The notes under the pieces were generated by a model, which was not told where the DNA came from, ran no database searches, and saw only the letters and a program-made list of their open reading frames with translations. A DNA stretch of 64,000 nt, taken from positions 186,001-250,000 of the forward strand of contig NZ_JBGCCH010000003.1 in assembly GCF_041261205.1 (NCBI RefSeq). The letters run 5' to 3'. The stretch is from Catenulispora sp. MAP5-51 (GTDB lineage Bacteria > Actinomycetota > Actinomycetes > Streptomycetales > Catenulisporaceae). Each line of letters begins with the position of its first letter. Position 1 is the first letter of the stretch. The translations under genes were made by a program, and so were the position numbers. Positions 9,661 through 18,577 of the stretch are shown in pieces.

Positions 9661-12063
9661 ATGACCGCCATCAGCCGACGCGCGGTGATCGCCGCGACCG
9701 GGGCCGCGGGCGCGGCATCGGTCGCCGGTGTCGCCTTCGCGGCTCCGGCCTCCGCCGACCAGCTACCCGACCAGCTACCCGACCAGGCACGCGATGAGGG
9801 CTGCGAGTCCGGTGTGCGCTGGCCGGCCGTGCAGCGCCAACTGGCCGCCGTGAACCCGCATGTGACCGCGCCGATCCAGAAGGTCGTCACCAACAAGTAC
9901 ACACCAGGCATGTTGCTGGGCAACGGCGACATCGGCGTGGTGGTCGGCGACTCCTCGGCCACGCAGCAGACCTTCCACTTCGGCAAGAGCGACTTCTGGG
10001 GCAACAACCGCAAGACCACGAGCCCGCTGGTCTGGCAGAACTCGATCCTGCCGGTCGGCGCCCTCACGGTCGCCGTGCCCGGGGCCACCGCGGCGGCCAC
10101 CGGCTACTCGATGGTCACCGACATCGGCGCCGCGCAGGTCACGACCGTTCTGCCGCTCGAGAACGGCACGCTTACCCTGACCTCCTGGACCGCCGATCAC
10201 GACAACGTCCTGGTCACGGAGATCTCCTCGGCCAAGGGCGACGCCGACCTCACCCTGAACGCCGGCGTGGTGCTGCCGAACGATCCCGCGTATCCGTCGG
10301 TGTCCGGCGCGACCGGCGGTGCTTTGTGGCTGACGCGGCAGAACAATGCCGTCGGCTACGGCGACGTCAGCTACAAGGCATCCGTCGCCTCGGCGACCGT
10401 CCTCGTGGACGGCTCCCTCACCGACGGCACTTTCGTACTTTCGGGCGGCGGCAGGGCGGTCCTGCTCACCGTGTTCCGCTCGCACGGCCAGGACCTCTCC
10501 GACCCGACTCCGGCACCGACCCCGGACGATCTTCGCGACCAGGCGATCGCGGCCGCCGCATCGATGCGCGATCGCTGGTTGCATGAGGCGCGCGCCGTGC
10601 ACCGCGCCTACTGGACCGACTTCTGGACCCGGTCCAGCGTCGTGCTCGGCGACTCGCAGCTGGAATCCTTCTACTTCAATGCCCAATACGTCCTGGGCAG
10701 CGGGACCCGCTCGGGCGTGCACAACCCGCCGTCGCTGTGGGCCGCCTGGACCACCAACGACACCCCGAACTGGGGCGGCCGCTACTTCCTGAACTACAAC
10801 GAGGAAGCCCTGTACTACGGCGCCTTCTCCTCGAACCACGCCGACCTGTCCGAGCCGTACCGGCGGATGATCCTCAACGAGGTCGCCTGGCAGCGCAACA
10901 CCACGCACGGCGCGGGATATCAGGGCACGGCGTTCCAGCGCAGCCTGCCGCCGTTCCACCTGTACCAGACGCCCCCGGCGCCGGTCCCGGTCGCGGCGGC
11001 CAAGAACTACACCAAGCTCCCCGCCGACCAGAAGTCGAACGGCACGTTCGGCGCGCTCCCGCTGATCTGGCACTGGGAGTACACCCGGGACCTGGACTAC
11101 CTCCGCGACGAGCTGTACCCGCTGTTGAAGGAGCTGGACGCTTTCTGGCGCGACTTCGCGGTCTGGGACGGCACCCGCTGGATCTTCCAGCACACCTCCG
11201 CGCACGAGGGCGGCGACGACACCAACCCCAACCTGGACCTCGGGTTCGCCCGCAAGGTCATCAATACCCTGCTGGACACCTCGGCCGTGCTCGGCGTGGA
11301 CGCCGACCTGCGCCCGGTCTGGCAGGACTTCCTGGCCAAGCTGAGCGCGTACCCGACCGGCACGTACAACGGCGTCACGGTCTTCTACACCGGCGAGATC
11401 ATCAACAACCCGGGGCTGCCCGACACCTTCGAGCCCGGCAACCAGCCGATCAACATGGAAGGCGTCATCTTCCCCGGCGAACAGTGCGCCGTCGGCGGCG
11501 ACGCGATGCTTCTCCAGTACGCCATCAACTCCCTGACGCAGATGAACTCCTGGGGAGTGACGCCGGGCGGCAACTCCAACAACGGCTTCTGCAAGGAGTT
11601 CGTCATCGCCGCCCGCGTCGGCTGGCCGGCCGAGGACCTGCTGCAGAAGCTCAAGGCCTCCATCGCCTACCTGTGGCGGCCCACCAACAACACCGTCTTC
11701 CAGGGCGGCGGCGGAGTCGAGACCACCGGCACCACCGAGGCGCTGAACTCGATGCTCCTGCAGAGCGAGGGCGGCGTGATCCGGGTGTTCCCGTGCTGGC
11801 CGGCGGCGCGCGACGCGTCCTTCACGTTGCAGGCCAAGGGCGCGTTCCTGGTCAGCGCCGCGCAGCGCGCGGGGGCGGTCGCCCAGGTGCGGCTGCACAG
11901 CCGGGTCGGCGGCGACGCCACGCTCCAGCTGCCCTGGAACTCCGGATCGGCGCGGGTGACCGACGAGTCTCGCGGCGGCCGGGTCCCCGCAACGGTCTCG
12001 GGCGGCCGGGTCACGTTCCGCACCATCGCAAACCGCACCTATCGCATCGAGGAGGGAAGATGA
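9661..12063 (+). CDS. Tat-exported GH95-related six-hairpin glycosidase, copy 1
   Basis: 800 residues; ATG with a GAAGGGAGAA ribosome site. The N-terminus carries a twin-arginine signal (SRRAVIAA). The body resembles GH95 alpha-L-fucosidase/galactosidase proteins: an N-terminal beta-sandwich (MLLGNGDIGVVVGD), then an (alpha/alpha)6 barrel with WTTNDTPNWGGRYFLNYN. The N378-Y-N380 pair matches the two asparagines that assist the base in GH95, and Glu516 in AHEGGDD fits the acid. The place where GH95 has its base Asp (FQIDGN) reads FQGGGG (Q681-G685), so the chemistry may differ. The next gene is a close paralogue, joined by an ATGA overlap. Confidence 0.85.
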   Translation: MTAISRRAVIAATGAAGAASVAGVAFAAPASADQLPDQLPDQARDEGCESGVRWPAVQRQLAAVNPHVTAPIQKVVTNKYTPGMLLGNGDIGVVVGDSSATQQTFHFGKSDFWGNNRKTTSPLVWQNSILPVGALTVAVPGATAAATGYSMVTDIGAAQVTTVLPLENGTLTLTSWTADHDNVLVTEISSAKGDADLTLNAGVVLPNDPAYPSVSGATGGALWLTRQNNAVGYGDVSYKASVASATVLVDGSLTDGTFVLSGGGRAVLLTVFRSHGQDLSDPTPAPTPDDLRDQAIAAAASMRDRWLHEARAVHRAYWTDFWTRSSVVLGDSQLESFYFNAQYVLGSGTRSGVHNPPSLWAAWTTNDTPNWGGRYFLNYNEEALYYGAFSSNHADLSEPYRRMILNEVAWQRNTTHGAGYQGTAFQRSLPPFHLYQTPPAPVPVAAAKNYTKLPADQKSNGTFGALPLIWHWEYTRDLDYLRDELYPLLKELDAFWRDFAVWDGTRWIFQHTSAHEGGDDTNPNLDLGFARKVINTLLDTSAVLGVDADLRPVWQDFLAKLSAYPTGTYNGVTVFYTGEIINNPGLPDTFEPGNQPINMEGVIFPGEQCAVGGDAMLLQYAINSLTQMNSWGVTPGGNSNNGFCKEFVIAARVGWPAEDLLQKLKASIAYLWRPTNNTVFQGGGGVETTGTTEALNSMLLQSEGGVIRVFPCWPAARDASFTLQAKGAFLVSAAQRAGAVAQVRLHSRVGGDATLQLPWNSGSARVTDESRGGRVPATVSGGRVTFRTIANRTYRIEEGR

Positions 12064-14534
12064 GCAGCAACGGAAACCCGCTCGTCGGCCGGCGCACTCT
12101 GCTGGGCGGCACGGCGGCCGGGGTCGGCGCGGTTCTCGTGGGGGCCGGCGCCGAAAACGCGAGTGCTTCGGGCGCTTCGGGTGTTTCGGGCTCGGCCGGC
12201 ACGGCAGGCACCACCGGTATTACCGGCGCCGGGATCGCGGCCGCCGCCACCGGCATCAGCTGGTCCGCTGTCCAGGCCCAGCTCGCCGCCGTGAACCCGC
12301 ACGTGACCAAGCCGATCTCCGGCGTCGTCACGAGCAAGTACACGCCGGGCATGCTGCTGGGCAACGGCGATCTCGGTGTCGTGGTCGGCGACTCCTCGGC
12401 CACCCAACAGACCTTCTTCCTCGGCAAGAGCGACTTCTGGGGCAGCGACCGCAAGACCACGAGCCCGGTGACGTGGCAGCCCTCGATCCTGCCGATCGGG
12501 ACGCTGACGGTCGCCGCGTCCGGCGCGTCCGCGGCGTCCAGCGGGTACTCGATGACTACGGACCTGGCCGGGGCGATCGTCACCACGGTGCTCGCGCTCT
12601 CGAACGCGACCGTCACGATGAAGTCCTGGACCGCCGATAATGACAGCGTCCTGATCACCCAGCTGTCGTCCAAGAGCGGCAGCTCCTCGGTGACGTTGAC
12701 CGCGACGGCCGTCCTCCCGGTGGACACCGCCTTCCCCTCCGGCGCGGGCTCGCTCAACGGCACCCAGCTGTGGCTGACGCGCCAGAACAACTCCTCCGGC
12801 AACGGCAACGTCAGCCTGCAGGCCACCGCCGCCTCCGCGACGCAGCTCGTCGGCGCGAAGTTCACCAAGGTCAGCAGCTCGAAGACCTCGTCGCAGACCT
12901 CTGCCACCGGCACCTTCACCCTGGCCGGCGGGGCGACGGCGACGCTGGTGACGGCCGTCCGCTCGCATGCTCAGGACGTCTCCGACTCTACGACCGCGCC
13001 GACCCCGACCCAGCTGCGCGACCAGGCGGTCAGCGCGTCCACCGCCGTCAACGCCGCCTGGATCAGCAGCGCCGCGAGCACGCACGCCGCGTTCTGGCAG
13101 GACTACTGGACGCGCTCCAACGTCGTGGTCGGCGACTCGCAGTTGGAGGCCTACTACTTCAACGCGCAGTACGTGCTCGGCAGCGCGACCCGGTCCGGTG
13201 CGCCCAACGCGCCGTCGCTGTGGGCCCAGTGGCTCACCAACGACACCCCGAGCTGGGGCGGCCGGTACTTCCTGAACTACAACGAGGAAGCCCTGTACTA
13301 CGGCGCCTTCTCGTCGAACCACGCCGACGCCTCCGAGCCCTACCGCCGCATGATCTACAACGAGGTCCCGTGGCAGCGGAACGCGACGCACAGCGCCGGG
13401 TATCAGGGCACGGCGTTCCAGCGCAGCCTGGCACCGTTCCACATGTACGAGACCGCTCCCGCCACCGTCCCGGTCGCTTCCAGCAAGAACTACACCAAGC
13501 TCCCCGCCGACCAGAAGTCGAACGCCACCTTCGCGGTGTTGCCGCTGATCTGGCACTGGGAGTACACGCGGGACGCCACCTACCTCCAGAACCAGCTGTA
13601 TCCGCTGCTGAAGGAGCTGGACGCCTTCTGGCGGGACTTCGCGGTGTGGGACGGCAAGCGCTGGGTGTTCGAGCACTCGTCGGCCCACGAGGGCGGCGAC
13701 GACACCAACCCGAACCTGGACCTCGGGTTCGCGCGCAAGGTCATCAACACCCTGCTGGAGACCTCGGCGATCCTCGGCGTGGACGCTAGCCTGCGCAGCA
13801 CCTGGCAGGACTTCCTGACCAAGCTCAGCGCCTACCCGACCGGGACCTACAACGGCGTCACGGTCTTCTACACCGCCGAGGTCATCAACAACCCGAGCCT
13901 GCCGGACAAGTTCGAGCCGGGGAACCAGCCGATCAACATGGAAGGTGTCATCTTCCCGGGCGAGCAGTGCTCGATCGGCGGGGACGCCACCCTGGTGCAG
14001 TACGCGATCAACTCGCTGACGCAGATGAACTCCTGGGGCGTGACGTCGGGAGGCAACTCCAACAACGGCTTCCCCAAGGAGTTCACCATCGCGGCCCGCG
14101 TCGGCTGGCCCGCCGAGGACCTCGTCCAGAAATTCAAGGCCTCGATCGCGCACTTGTGGCGCTCCAGCAACGACACCGACTTCCAGGGCGGCGGCGGCAT
14201 CGAGACCTCCGGGTCGATCGAGACGCTGAACTCGATGCTGATGCAGAGCGAGGCCGGGGCGATCCGGGTCTTCCCGTGCTGGCCGTCGGCACGGAACGCG
14301 TCGTTCACGCTGCTGGCCAAGGGCGCGTTCCTGGTGAGCAGCGCCGTCAGCGGCGGCACGGTGGCCTCCGTGAGCCTCACGAGCCAGGCCGGCGGGAACG
14401 CCACGCTGGTCCTGCCGTGGAGCACGGGCTCGGCGGCCGTCACCGCGAACGGGTCCTCCGTCCCCGTCACCGTCTCCGGTGGTCGGGCCACCTTCGCCAC
14501 CACGGCGGGCACCACGTACAAGGTCACCCCATGA
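12060..14534 (+). CDS. Tat-exported GH95-related six-hairpin glycosidase, copy 2
   Basis: 824 residues, highly similar to the preceding protein over nearly its whole length, so a tandem duplication. The twin-arginine motif is GRRTLLGG and is followed by an Ala/Ser/Gly/Thr-rich linker that copy 1 lacks. N406-Y-N408 and Glu544 (AHEGGDD) are kept, and again the expected GH95 base position is Gly (FQGGGG). It carries a roughly 10-residue Ser/Thr insertion (SSSKTSSQTS) in the N-terminal beta domain. The ATG overlaps the stop of copy 1 and the stop overlaps the next permease start. Export suggests both act on polymers or oligomers outside the cell before uptake. Confidence 0.85.
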   Translation: MSSNGNPLVGRRTLLGGTAAGVGAVLVGAGAENASASGASGVSGSAGTAGTTGITGAGIAAAATGISWSAVQAQLAAVNPHVTKPISGVVTSKYTPGMLLGNGDLGVVVGDSSATQQTFFLGKSDFWGSDRKTTSPVTWQPSILPIGTLTVAASGASAASSGYSMTTDLAGAIVTTVLALSNATVTMKSWTADNDSVLITQLSSKSGSSSVTLTATAVLPVDTAFPSGAGSLNGTQLWLTRQNNSSGNGNVSLQATAASATQLVGAKFTKVSSSKTSSQTSATGTFTLAGGATATLVTAVRSHAQDVSDSTTAPTPTQLRDQAVSASTAVNAAWISSAASTHAAFWQDYWTRSNVVVGDSQLEAYYFNAQYVLGSATRSGAPNAPSLWAQWLTNDTPSWGGRYFLNYNEEALYYGAFSSNHADASEPYRRMIYNEVPWQRNATHSAGYQGTAFQRSLAPFHMYETAPATVPVASSKNYTKLPADQKSNATFAVLPLIWHWEYTRDATYLQNQLYPLLKELDAFWRDFAVWDGKRWVFEHSSAHEGGDDTNPNLDLGFARKVINTLLETSAILGVDASLRSTWQDFLTKLSAYPTGTYNGVTVFYTAEVINNPSLPDKFEPGNQPINMEGVIFPGEQCSIGGDATLVQYAINSLTQMNSWGVTSGGNSNNGFPKEFTIAARVGWPAEDLVQKFKASIAHLWRSSNDTDFQGGGGIETSGSIETLNSMLMQSEAGAIRVFPCWPSARNASFTLLAKGAFLVSSAVSGGTVASVSLTSQAGGNATLVLPWSTGSAAVTANGSSVPVTVSGGRATFATTAGTTYKVTP

Positions 14535-15466
14535 CATCGCTGCAAGACGCCCTGCCGGGTACCCGGCGGCCCGTACGGAAATCCGCACGAACCCGGCGCT
14601 CGAACCTGGGGTACTTCCTCGGGTTCGGCGCGCCGGGGCTCCTGTTCTACGCGTGCTTCGTCTTCGCGCCGCTGGTGCTGAGCGTCGGCTACAGCTTCAC
14701 GAACGCGGACGCGTTCCTGCCCAACACGAAGTTCACCGGGCTGCACAACTATGTGAGGCTGCTCGGCGACCCGGACTTCCGCACGCAGCTGCGGGTCACC
14801 ACGATCCTCACACTGATCATTGTGATCGTGCCGAACGTCGCGGGTCTGGCGATCGCGGTCCTGCTGAACCGGAACGGCCGGCTCTACCGCGCGCTGCGGA
14901 CCGTGTTCTTCGTGCCGGTGGTGCTCAGTTCGGTGGTCGTGTCAGTGGTCTGGCAGGCCATGCTCACCGACGGCGGACTGCTGGACACCGTGCTGGGCTC
15001 GATGGGGGTGAAGAACCCTCCGGGCTGGCTGTCCGATCCGTCGATCGCGCTGTACTCGGTGGGATGGATCGCGAGCTGGCAGCTGCTCGGGTTCTGCACC
15101 GTCGTCTACCTCGCCGGTCTGCAAGGCGTGCCCGACGAGCTGCTGGAGGCCGCGGCGATCGACGGCGCCGGCCGGTGGACCAAGTTTCGCCGGGTCACCT
15201 GGCCGATGCTGGCCCCGGCCCTGACCATCAACACGGTCATGCTGCTGATCACCGGCTTCAAGACCTACGACTACGTGCAGGTGATCACGCACGGCGGCCC
15301 GGGGACCGGGACCACGGCGACGGTCGCGTACGGCGTGATCCAGACCGGGTTCACCGAGAACAAGACCGGGATGGCCTCGGCGATGGCGGTGCTGATGCTG
15401 ATCATCGTCGCGGTGGTGTCCAGCGTGGTGCTGCGGCTGCTGCAACGGCGGGAGGTGGAGCTGTGA
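14531..15466 (+). CDS. ABC sugar transporter permease, MalF/LacF type
   Basis: A 311-residue inner-membrane permease with six predicted membrane spans (the first near residues 30-55). The cytoplasmic EAA loop reads EAAAIDGAGRWTKFRRV (about residues 207-223), which couples to an ABC ATPase. ATG at the ATGA overlap with the GH95-like gene. It forms a heterodimer with the next gene product and receives sugar from the lipoprotein at the head of the operon. No ATPase gene is encoded in the cluster, as is usual for actinobacterial CUT1 systems that share MsiK/MsmK. Confidence 0.94.
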   Translation: MTSLQDALPGTRRPVRKSARTRRSNLGYFLGFGAPGLLFYACFVFAPLVLSVGYSFTNADAFLPNTKFTGLHNYVRLLGDPDFRTQLRVTTILTLIIVIVPNVAGLAIAVLLNRNGRLYRALRTVFFVPVVLSSVVVSVVWQAMLTDGGLLDTVLGSMGVKNPPGWLSDPSIALYSVGWIASWQLLGFCTVVYLAGLQGVPDELLEAAAIDGAGRWTKFRRVTWPMLAPALTINTVMLLITGFKTYDYVQVITHGGPGTGTTATVAYGVIQTGFTENKTGMASAMAVLMLIIVAVVSSVVLRLLQRREVEL

Positions 15467-16347
15467 CGGCGGTGATCGAGAAGACCGAGCGCGCTGTGCG
15501 GGAACGGTCCGGCCGACGCGACGACTCGCGCGCGCCGTGGGTCCGTCCCCTGGTCGCGCTGGCCGTCACCGCGGTCTTCGCGGTGCCGCTGTACCTGGTC
15601 GTGGTGAACGTCTTCAAGCCCGGCGACCACATCACCGGCTCGCCGGCGTCGGTGCCGTGGCCGCCGACCCTGGACAACCTGAAGGCCGCGCTGGACCGCC
15701 CCGACAATCTCTACTGGGACGGCCTGCTCAACAGCGTCGAGATCACGACGGTGTCGATCGTGGTGCTGGCGGTCCTGTCGGCGATGCTCGGCCACTACCT
15801 GGCCCGCACACGCAGCCGCCTCGCCCGCGCGACGCTGCTGGTGCTGCTGGCCGGGCTGATGATCCCGCCGCAGGTGATCCTGGTGCCGGTGGTGCGGATC
15901 CTGCGGCTGACGCACCTGATGACCACGTTGACCGGCATGGTCGCGTTCAACGTCGGCTACTACATCCCCTTCGGCGTCTTCGTGTTCGCCGGGTTCATCC
16001 GCTCGATCCCGATCGAGCTGGAGGAGGCGGCCGCGCTGGACGGGGCCGGACGGTGGCGGACGTTCTGGATCGTGGTCTTCCCGCTGCTGCGGCCGGCCAC
16101 CGCCAGTGTGCTGATCTTCCTCGGGGTGTGGATCTGGAACGACTTCCTGGATCCGCTGATCATCCTCGGGCCGGTCGGCGGGACGACCGTCACCGTCGGC
16201 GTCTACCGGGCGCTCGGCGAGCATCAGTCGAACTACGGACAGCTGTTCGGGCTGATGTTCTTGGCGGCGCTGCCGGTCGTCGTCTTCTACTTCCTGTTGC
16301 AGAAACACTTCGTCAAGGGCCTGACCGGTGGCGCGGTCAAGGGCTGA
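15463..16347 (+). CDS. ABC sugar transporter permease, MalG/LacG type
   Basis: A 294-residue partner permease with six membrane spans. The EAA motif is EEAAALDGAGRWRTFWIVVFP (about residues 187-207), and the C-terminus is QKHFVKGLTGGAVKG, typical of MalG-like subunits. The GTG start overlaps the TGA of the MalF-like gene (GTGA), so the two subunits should be made in equal amounts. It is followed 9 bp later by the alpha-galactosidase gene. Confidence 0.94.
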   Translation: MTAVIEKTERAVRERSGRRDDSRAPWVRPLVALAVTAVFAVPLYLVVVNVFKPGDHITGSPASVPWPPTLDNLKAALDRPDNLYWDGLLNSVEITTVSIVVLAVLSAMLGHYLARTRSRLARATLLVLLAGLMIPPQVILVPVVRILRLTHLMTTLTGMVAFNVGYYIPFGVFVFAGFIRSIPIELEEAAALDGAGRWRTFWIVVFPLLRPATASVLIFLGVWIWNDFLDPLIILGPVGGTTVTVGVYRALGEHQSNYGQLFGLMFLAALPVVVFYFLLQKHFVKGLTGGAVKG

Positions 16348-16356
16348 AAGGGAATC

Positions 16357-18573
16357 ATGACGCTCATTCGGTCGATTCCCGGGGCCCGGGCCTGGCTGGT
16401 GACCGCCGGCGGCTCGTGCGCGGTGCTGCGACTGGACGCCCGCGACCGGCTGCTGTCGGCGCATTGGGGACGAGAACTCGGGCTGGAGCAGGCCGCGGCG
16501 CTGATCGGCGTCGCGGCGCCGGTGCCGGCGGGTGTGTCGGGCGTGTCAGGTGTGTCGGGCGTCTCGGACGTGTCGGCGCCCGGGTTCGGCGCGGTCGGCC
16601 ACGGCGGCGCCTGGCCCTTCGAGGAGGATGTCGAGGGACCGCTGGAACTCGCGGCCGGCGCGGCCTTCCATTTCGGGCACGCGCAACTGGCCGTGCGGTT
16701 CGCGGACGGGACGCGCGACCTGGAGTTGGACTTCGCCGGCGCCTCGATCGAGAACCCCGACGACACCACGGCCGAGCTCGTCCTGAGCTTCGCCGACCGC
16801 CACTATCCACTGGCTGTGGAAAGCCGTCACCGGGTTCGCAGGGGTAGTCCGGTGATCGAGCGGCGGCTGGTGCTGCGGCACACCGGACCGGCGGGCGGCG
16901 AACAGATCAGCATCCTGCGAGCGGACTCCGCGTCCTGGACCCTGCCGCCGCTGCCCGACTACCGCCTGAGCCAGGTCCGCGGCCGATGGGCCGCCGAGAC
17001 CCGGCTGAACCGCTCCTCGCCGCCGTTCGGCGAGACGCTCCTCACCAGCCGCCGCGGCATCACCGGCCACCACGCCAACCCGTGGGTGATGATCGACGAC
17101 GGCACCGCGGGCGCGACCCACGGCCAGGTCTTCGGCTGCGCGCTCGCGTGGAGCGGCAGCTGGCAGATCACCGTCGAACGCACCTCGGCCGACCGGACCG
17201 TGGTGGCCGCGGGATTCGGGCCGGACGGCGCCGTGTGGCCGCTGGCCCCCGGCGCGGTCCTGACCACGCCGGTCAGCGCGGGCATCTGGACCGACGGCGG
17301 TTTCGACGCGGCGTCGCAGGCCTGGCACGGGTACGTGCTCGACCACGTCCTGCCGCATGCCGGAGAGCTGCGACCGGTCGTCTACAACTCGTGGGAGGCG
17401 ACGGGATTCGACGTCTCCCTGGAGGGACAGCTCGCGCTGGCCCGCCAGGCGGCGGACCTCGGCGTCGAACTGTTCGTCATGGACGACGGCTGGTTCGGCT
17501 CCCGGACCTCGGACCGCGCGGGCCTGGGGGACTGGTGGCCCAACCCGGACCGCTTCCCCGACGGGCTCGCCCCGCTGGTCAAGGGCGTCCGGGAACTGGG
17601 CATGGACTTCGGGCTGTGGGTCGAGCCGGAGATGGTGAATCCGGACTCTGATCTGTATCGCGAGCATCCCGACTGGATCCTGCACCAGCCGTTCCGGCAG
17701 CGCAGCGAACACCGGAACCAGCTGGTGCTGAACCTGGCGCGGCCCGATGTCGCCGCGTGGGTGCACGGTTGGCTGGACCGGCTCGTCGCCGAGAACGACA
17801 TCGGCTTCCTGAAGTGGGACATGAACCGGCCCTTCACGGAGGTCGGGTGGCCGGAGGCCGGCCCCGGCGGGGGCGACCTCGTCTGGCGGGGGTACGTGGA
17901 AAACCTGTACGCCTTGCTGGACCGGCTGCGCACCGACCACCCGGCACTGCGGATCGAGTCGTGCAGCGGCGGCGGGGGCCGGCTCGACGCCGGGATGCTG
18001 GCCCGGGTCGACCAGGTGTGGACCTCGGACAACACCGACGCGCTGGACCGGCTCGCGATCCAGGAGGGGTTCGCGCACGTGTATCCGGCGCGCGTGATGT
18101 CGGCCTGGGTCACGGATTCGCCGAACCCGCACACCGGCCGCCGCATCCCGCTGGAGTTCCGGTTCCACGTGGCGATGGCCGGCGTGCTGGGTATCGGCGG
18201 TGATCTCGCGGAGTGGAGCGAGGCGGAGCTGGCGACGGCGCGCGAGATGGTCAGCGTTTACAAGCGGATCCGCCCCGTCGTGCAGCACGGAGTGCGGTAT
18301 GCGCACGGCGATGCGTCGGGGGATCTGAGCGGCGTGGAGTACGTGGCCGCGGACCGCTCGGAGGCGGTGGTGTTCGTCTACCGGCGCGAGCGGCGGTTCG
18401 CACAAATGGAACGGCCGATCGTGCTGCGCGGTGTCGACGCCGCCGGCCGATACCGCGACGTGGGGAGCGGGATCGTGCACCACGGCGCAGTGTTGCTGAG
18501 CCGAGGACTGCCGGTGGCCCTCGGCGGCGGAGACCCGATGAGCACGATGGTGCACCTCGTGCGGGAAGGATGA
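16357..18573 (+). CDS. Alpha-galactosidase, GH36
   Basis: A 738-residue enzyme hydrolysing terminal alpha-galactosides (melibiose/raffinose type) or related alpha-linked sugars. It has an N-terminal beta-supersandwich, a (beta/alpha)8 barrel and a C-terminal beta domain. The nucleophile is Asp488 in KWDMNR and the acid/base is Asp558 in TSDNTDA; FVMDDGWFG and LWVEPEMVN are further family blocks. There is no signal peptide, so it is cytoplasmic and likely processes imported oligosaccharide. Residues 59-70 are a GVS triplet repeat (DNA about 16531-16566), an unusual low-complexity insert in the N-terminal domain. A GAAAGGGAA ribosome site precedes the ATG. Confidence 0.94.
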   Translation: MTLIRSIPGARAWLVTAGGSCAVLRLDARDRLLSAHWGRELGLEQAAALIGVAAPVPAGVSGVSGVSGVSDVSAPGFGAVGHGGAWPFEEDVEGPLELAAGAAFHFGHAQLAVRFADGTRDLELDFAGASIENPDDTTAELVLSFADRHYPLAVESRHRVRRGSPVIERRLVLRHTGPAGGEQISILRADSASWTLPPLPDYRLSQVRGRWAAETRLNRSSPPFGETLLTSRRGITGHHANPWVMIDDGTAGATHGQVFGCALAWSGSWQITVERTSADRTVVAAGFGPDGAVWPLAPGAVLTTPVSAGIWTDGGFDAASQAWHGYVLDHVLPHAGELRPVVYNSWEATGFDVSLEGQLALARQAADLGVELFVMDDGWFGSRTSDRAGLGDWWPNPDRFPDGLAPLVKGVRELGMDFGLWVEPEMVNPDSDLYREHPDWILHQPFRQRSEHRNQLVLNLARPDVAAWVHGWLDRLVAENDIGFLKWDMNRPFTEVGWPEAGPGGGDLVWRGYVENLYALLDRLRTDHPALRIESCSGGGGRLDAGMLARVDQVWTSDNTDALDRLAIQEGFAHVYPARVMSAWVTDSPNPHTGRRIPLEFRFHVAMAGVLGIGGDLAEWSEAELATAREMVSVYKRIRPVVQHGVRYAHGDASGDLSGVEYVAADRSEAVVFVYRRERRFAQMERPIVLRGVDAAGRYRDVGSGIVHHGAVLLSRGLPVALGGGDPMSTMVHLVREG

Positions 18574-18577
18574 CGGA

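Noticed and set aside
12039-14588. 849-codon open frame antisense to GH95-like copy 2
   Set aside because: Low-complexity Arg/Gly/Val-rich shadow of a strongly coding gene; no ribosome site or domain.
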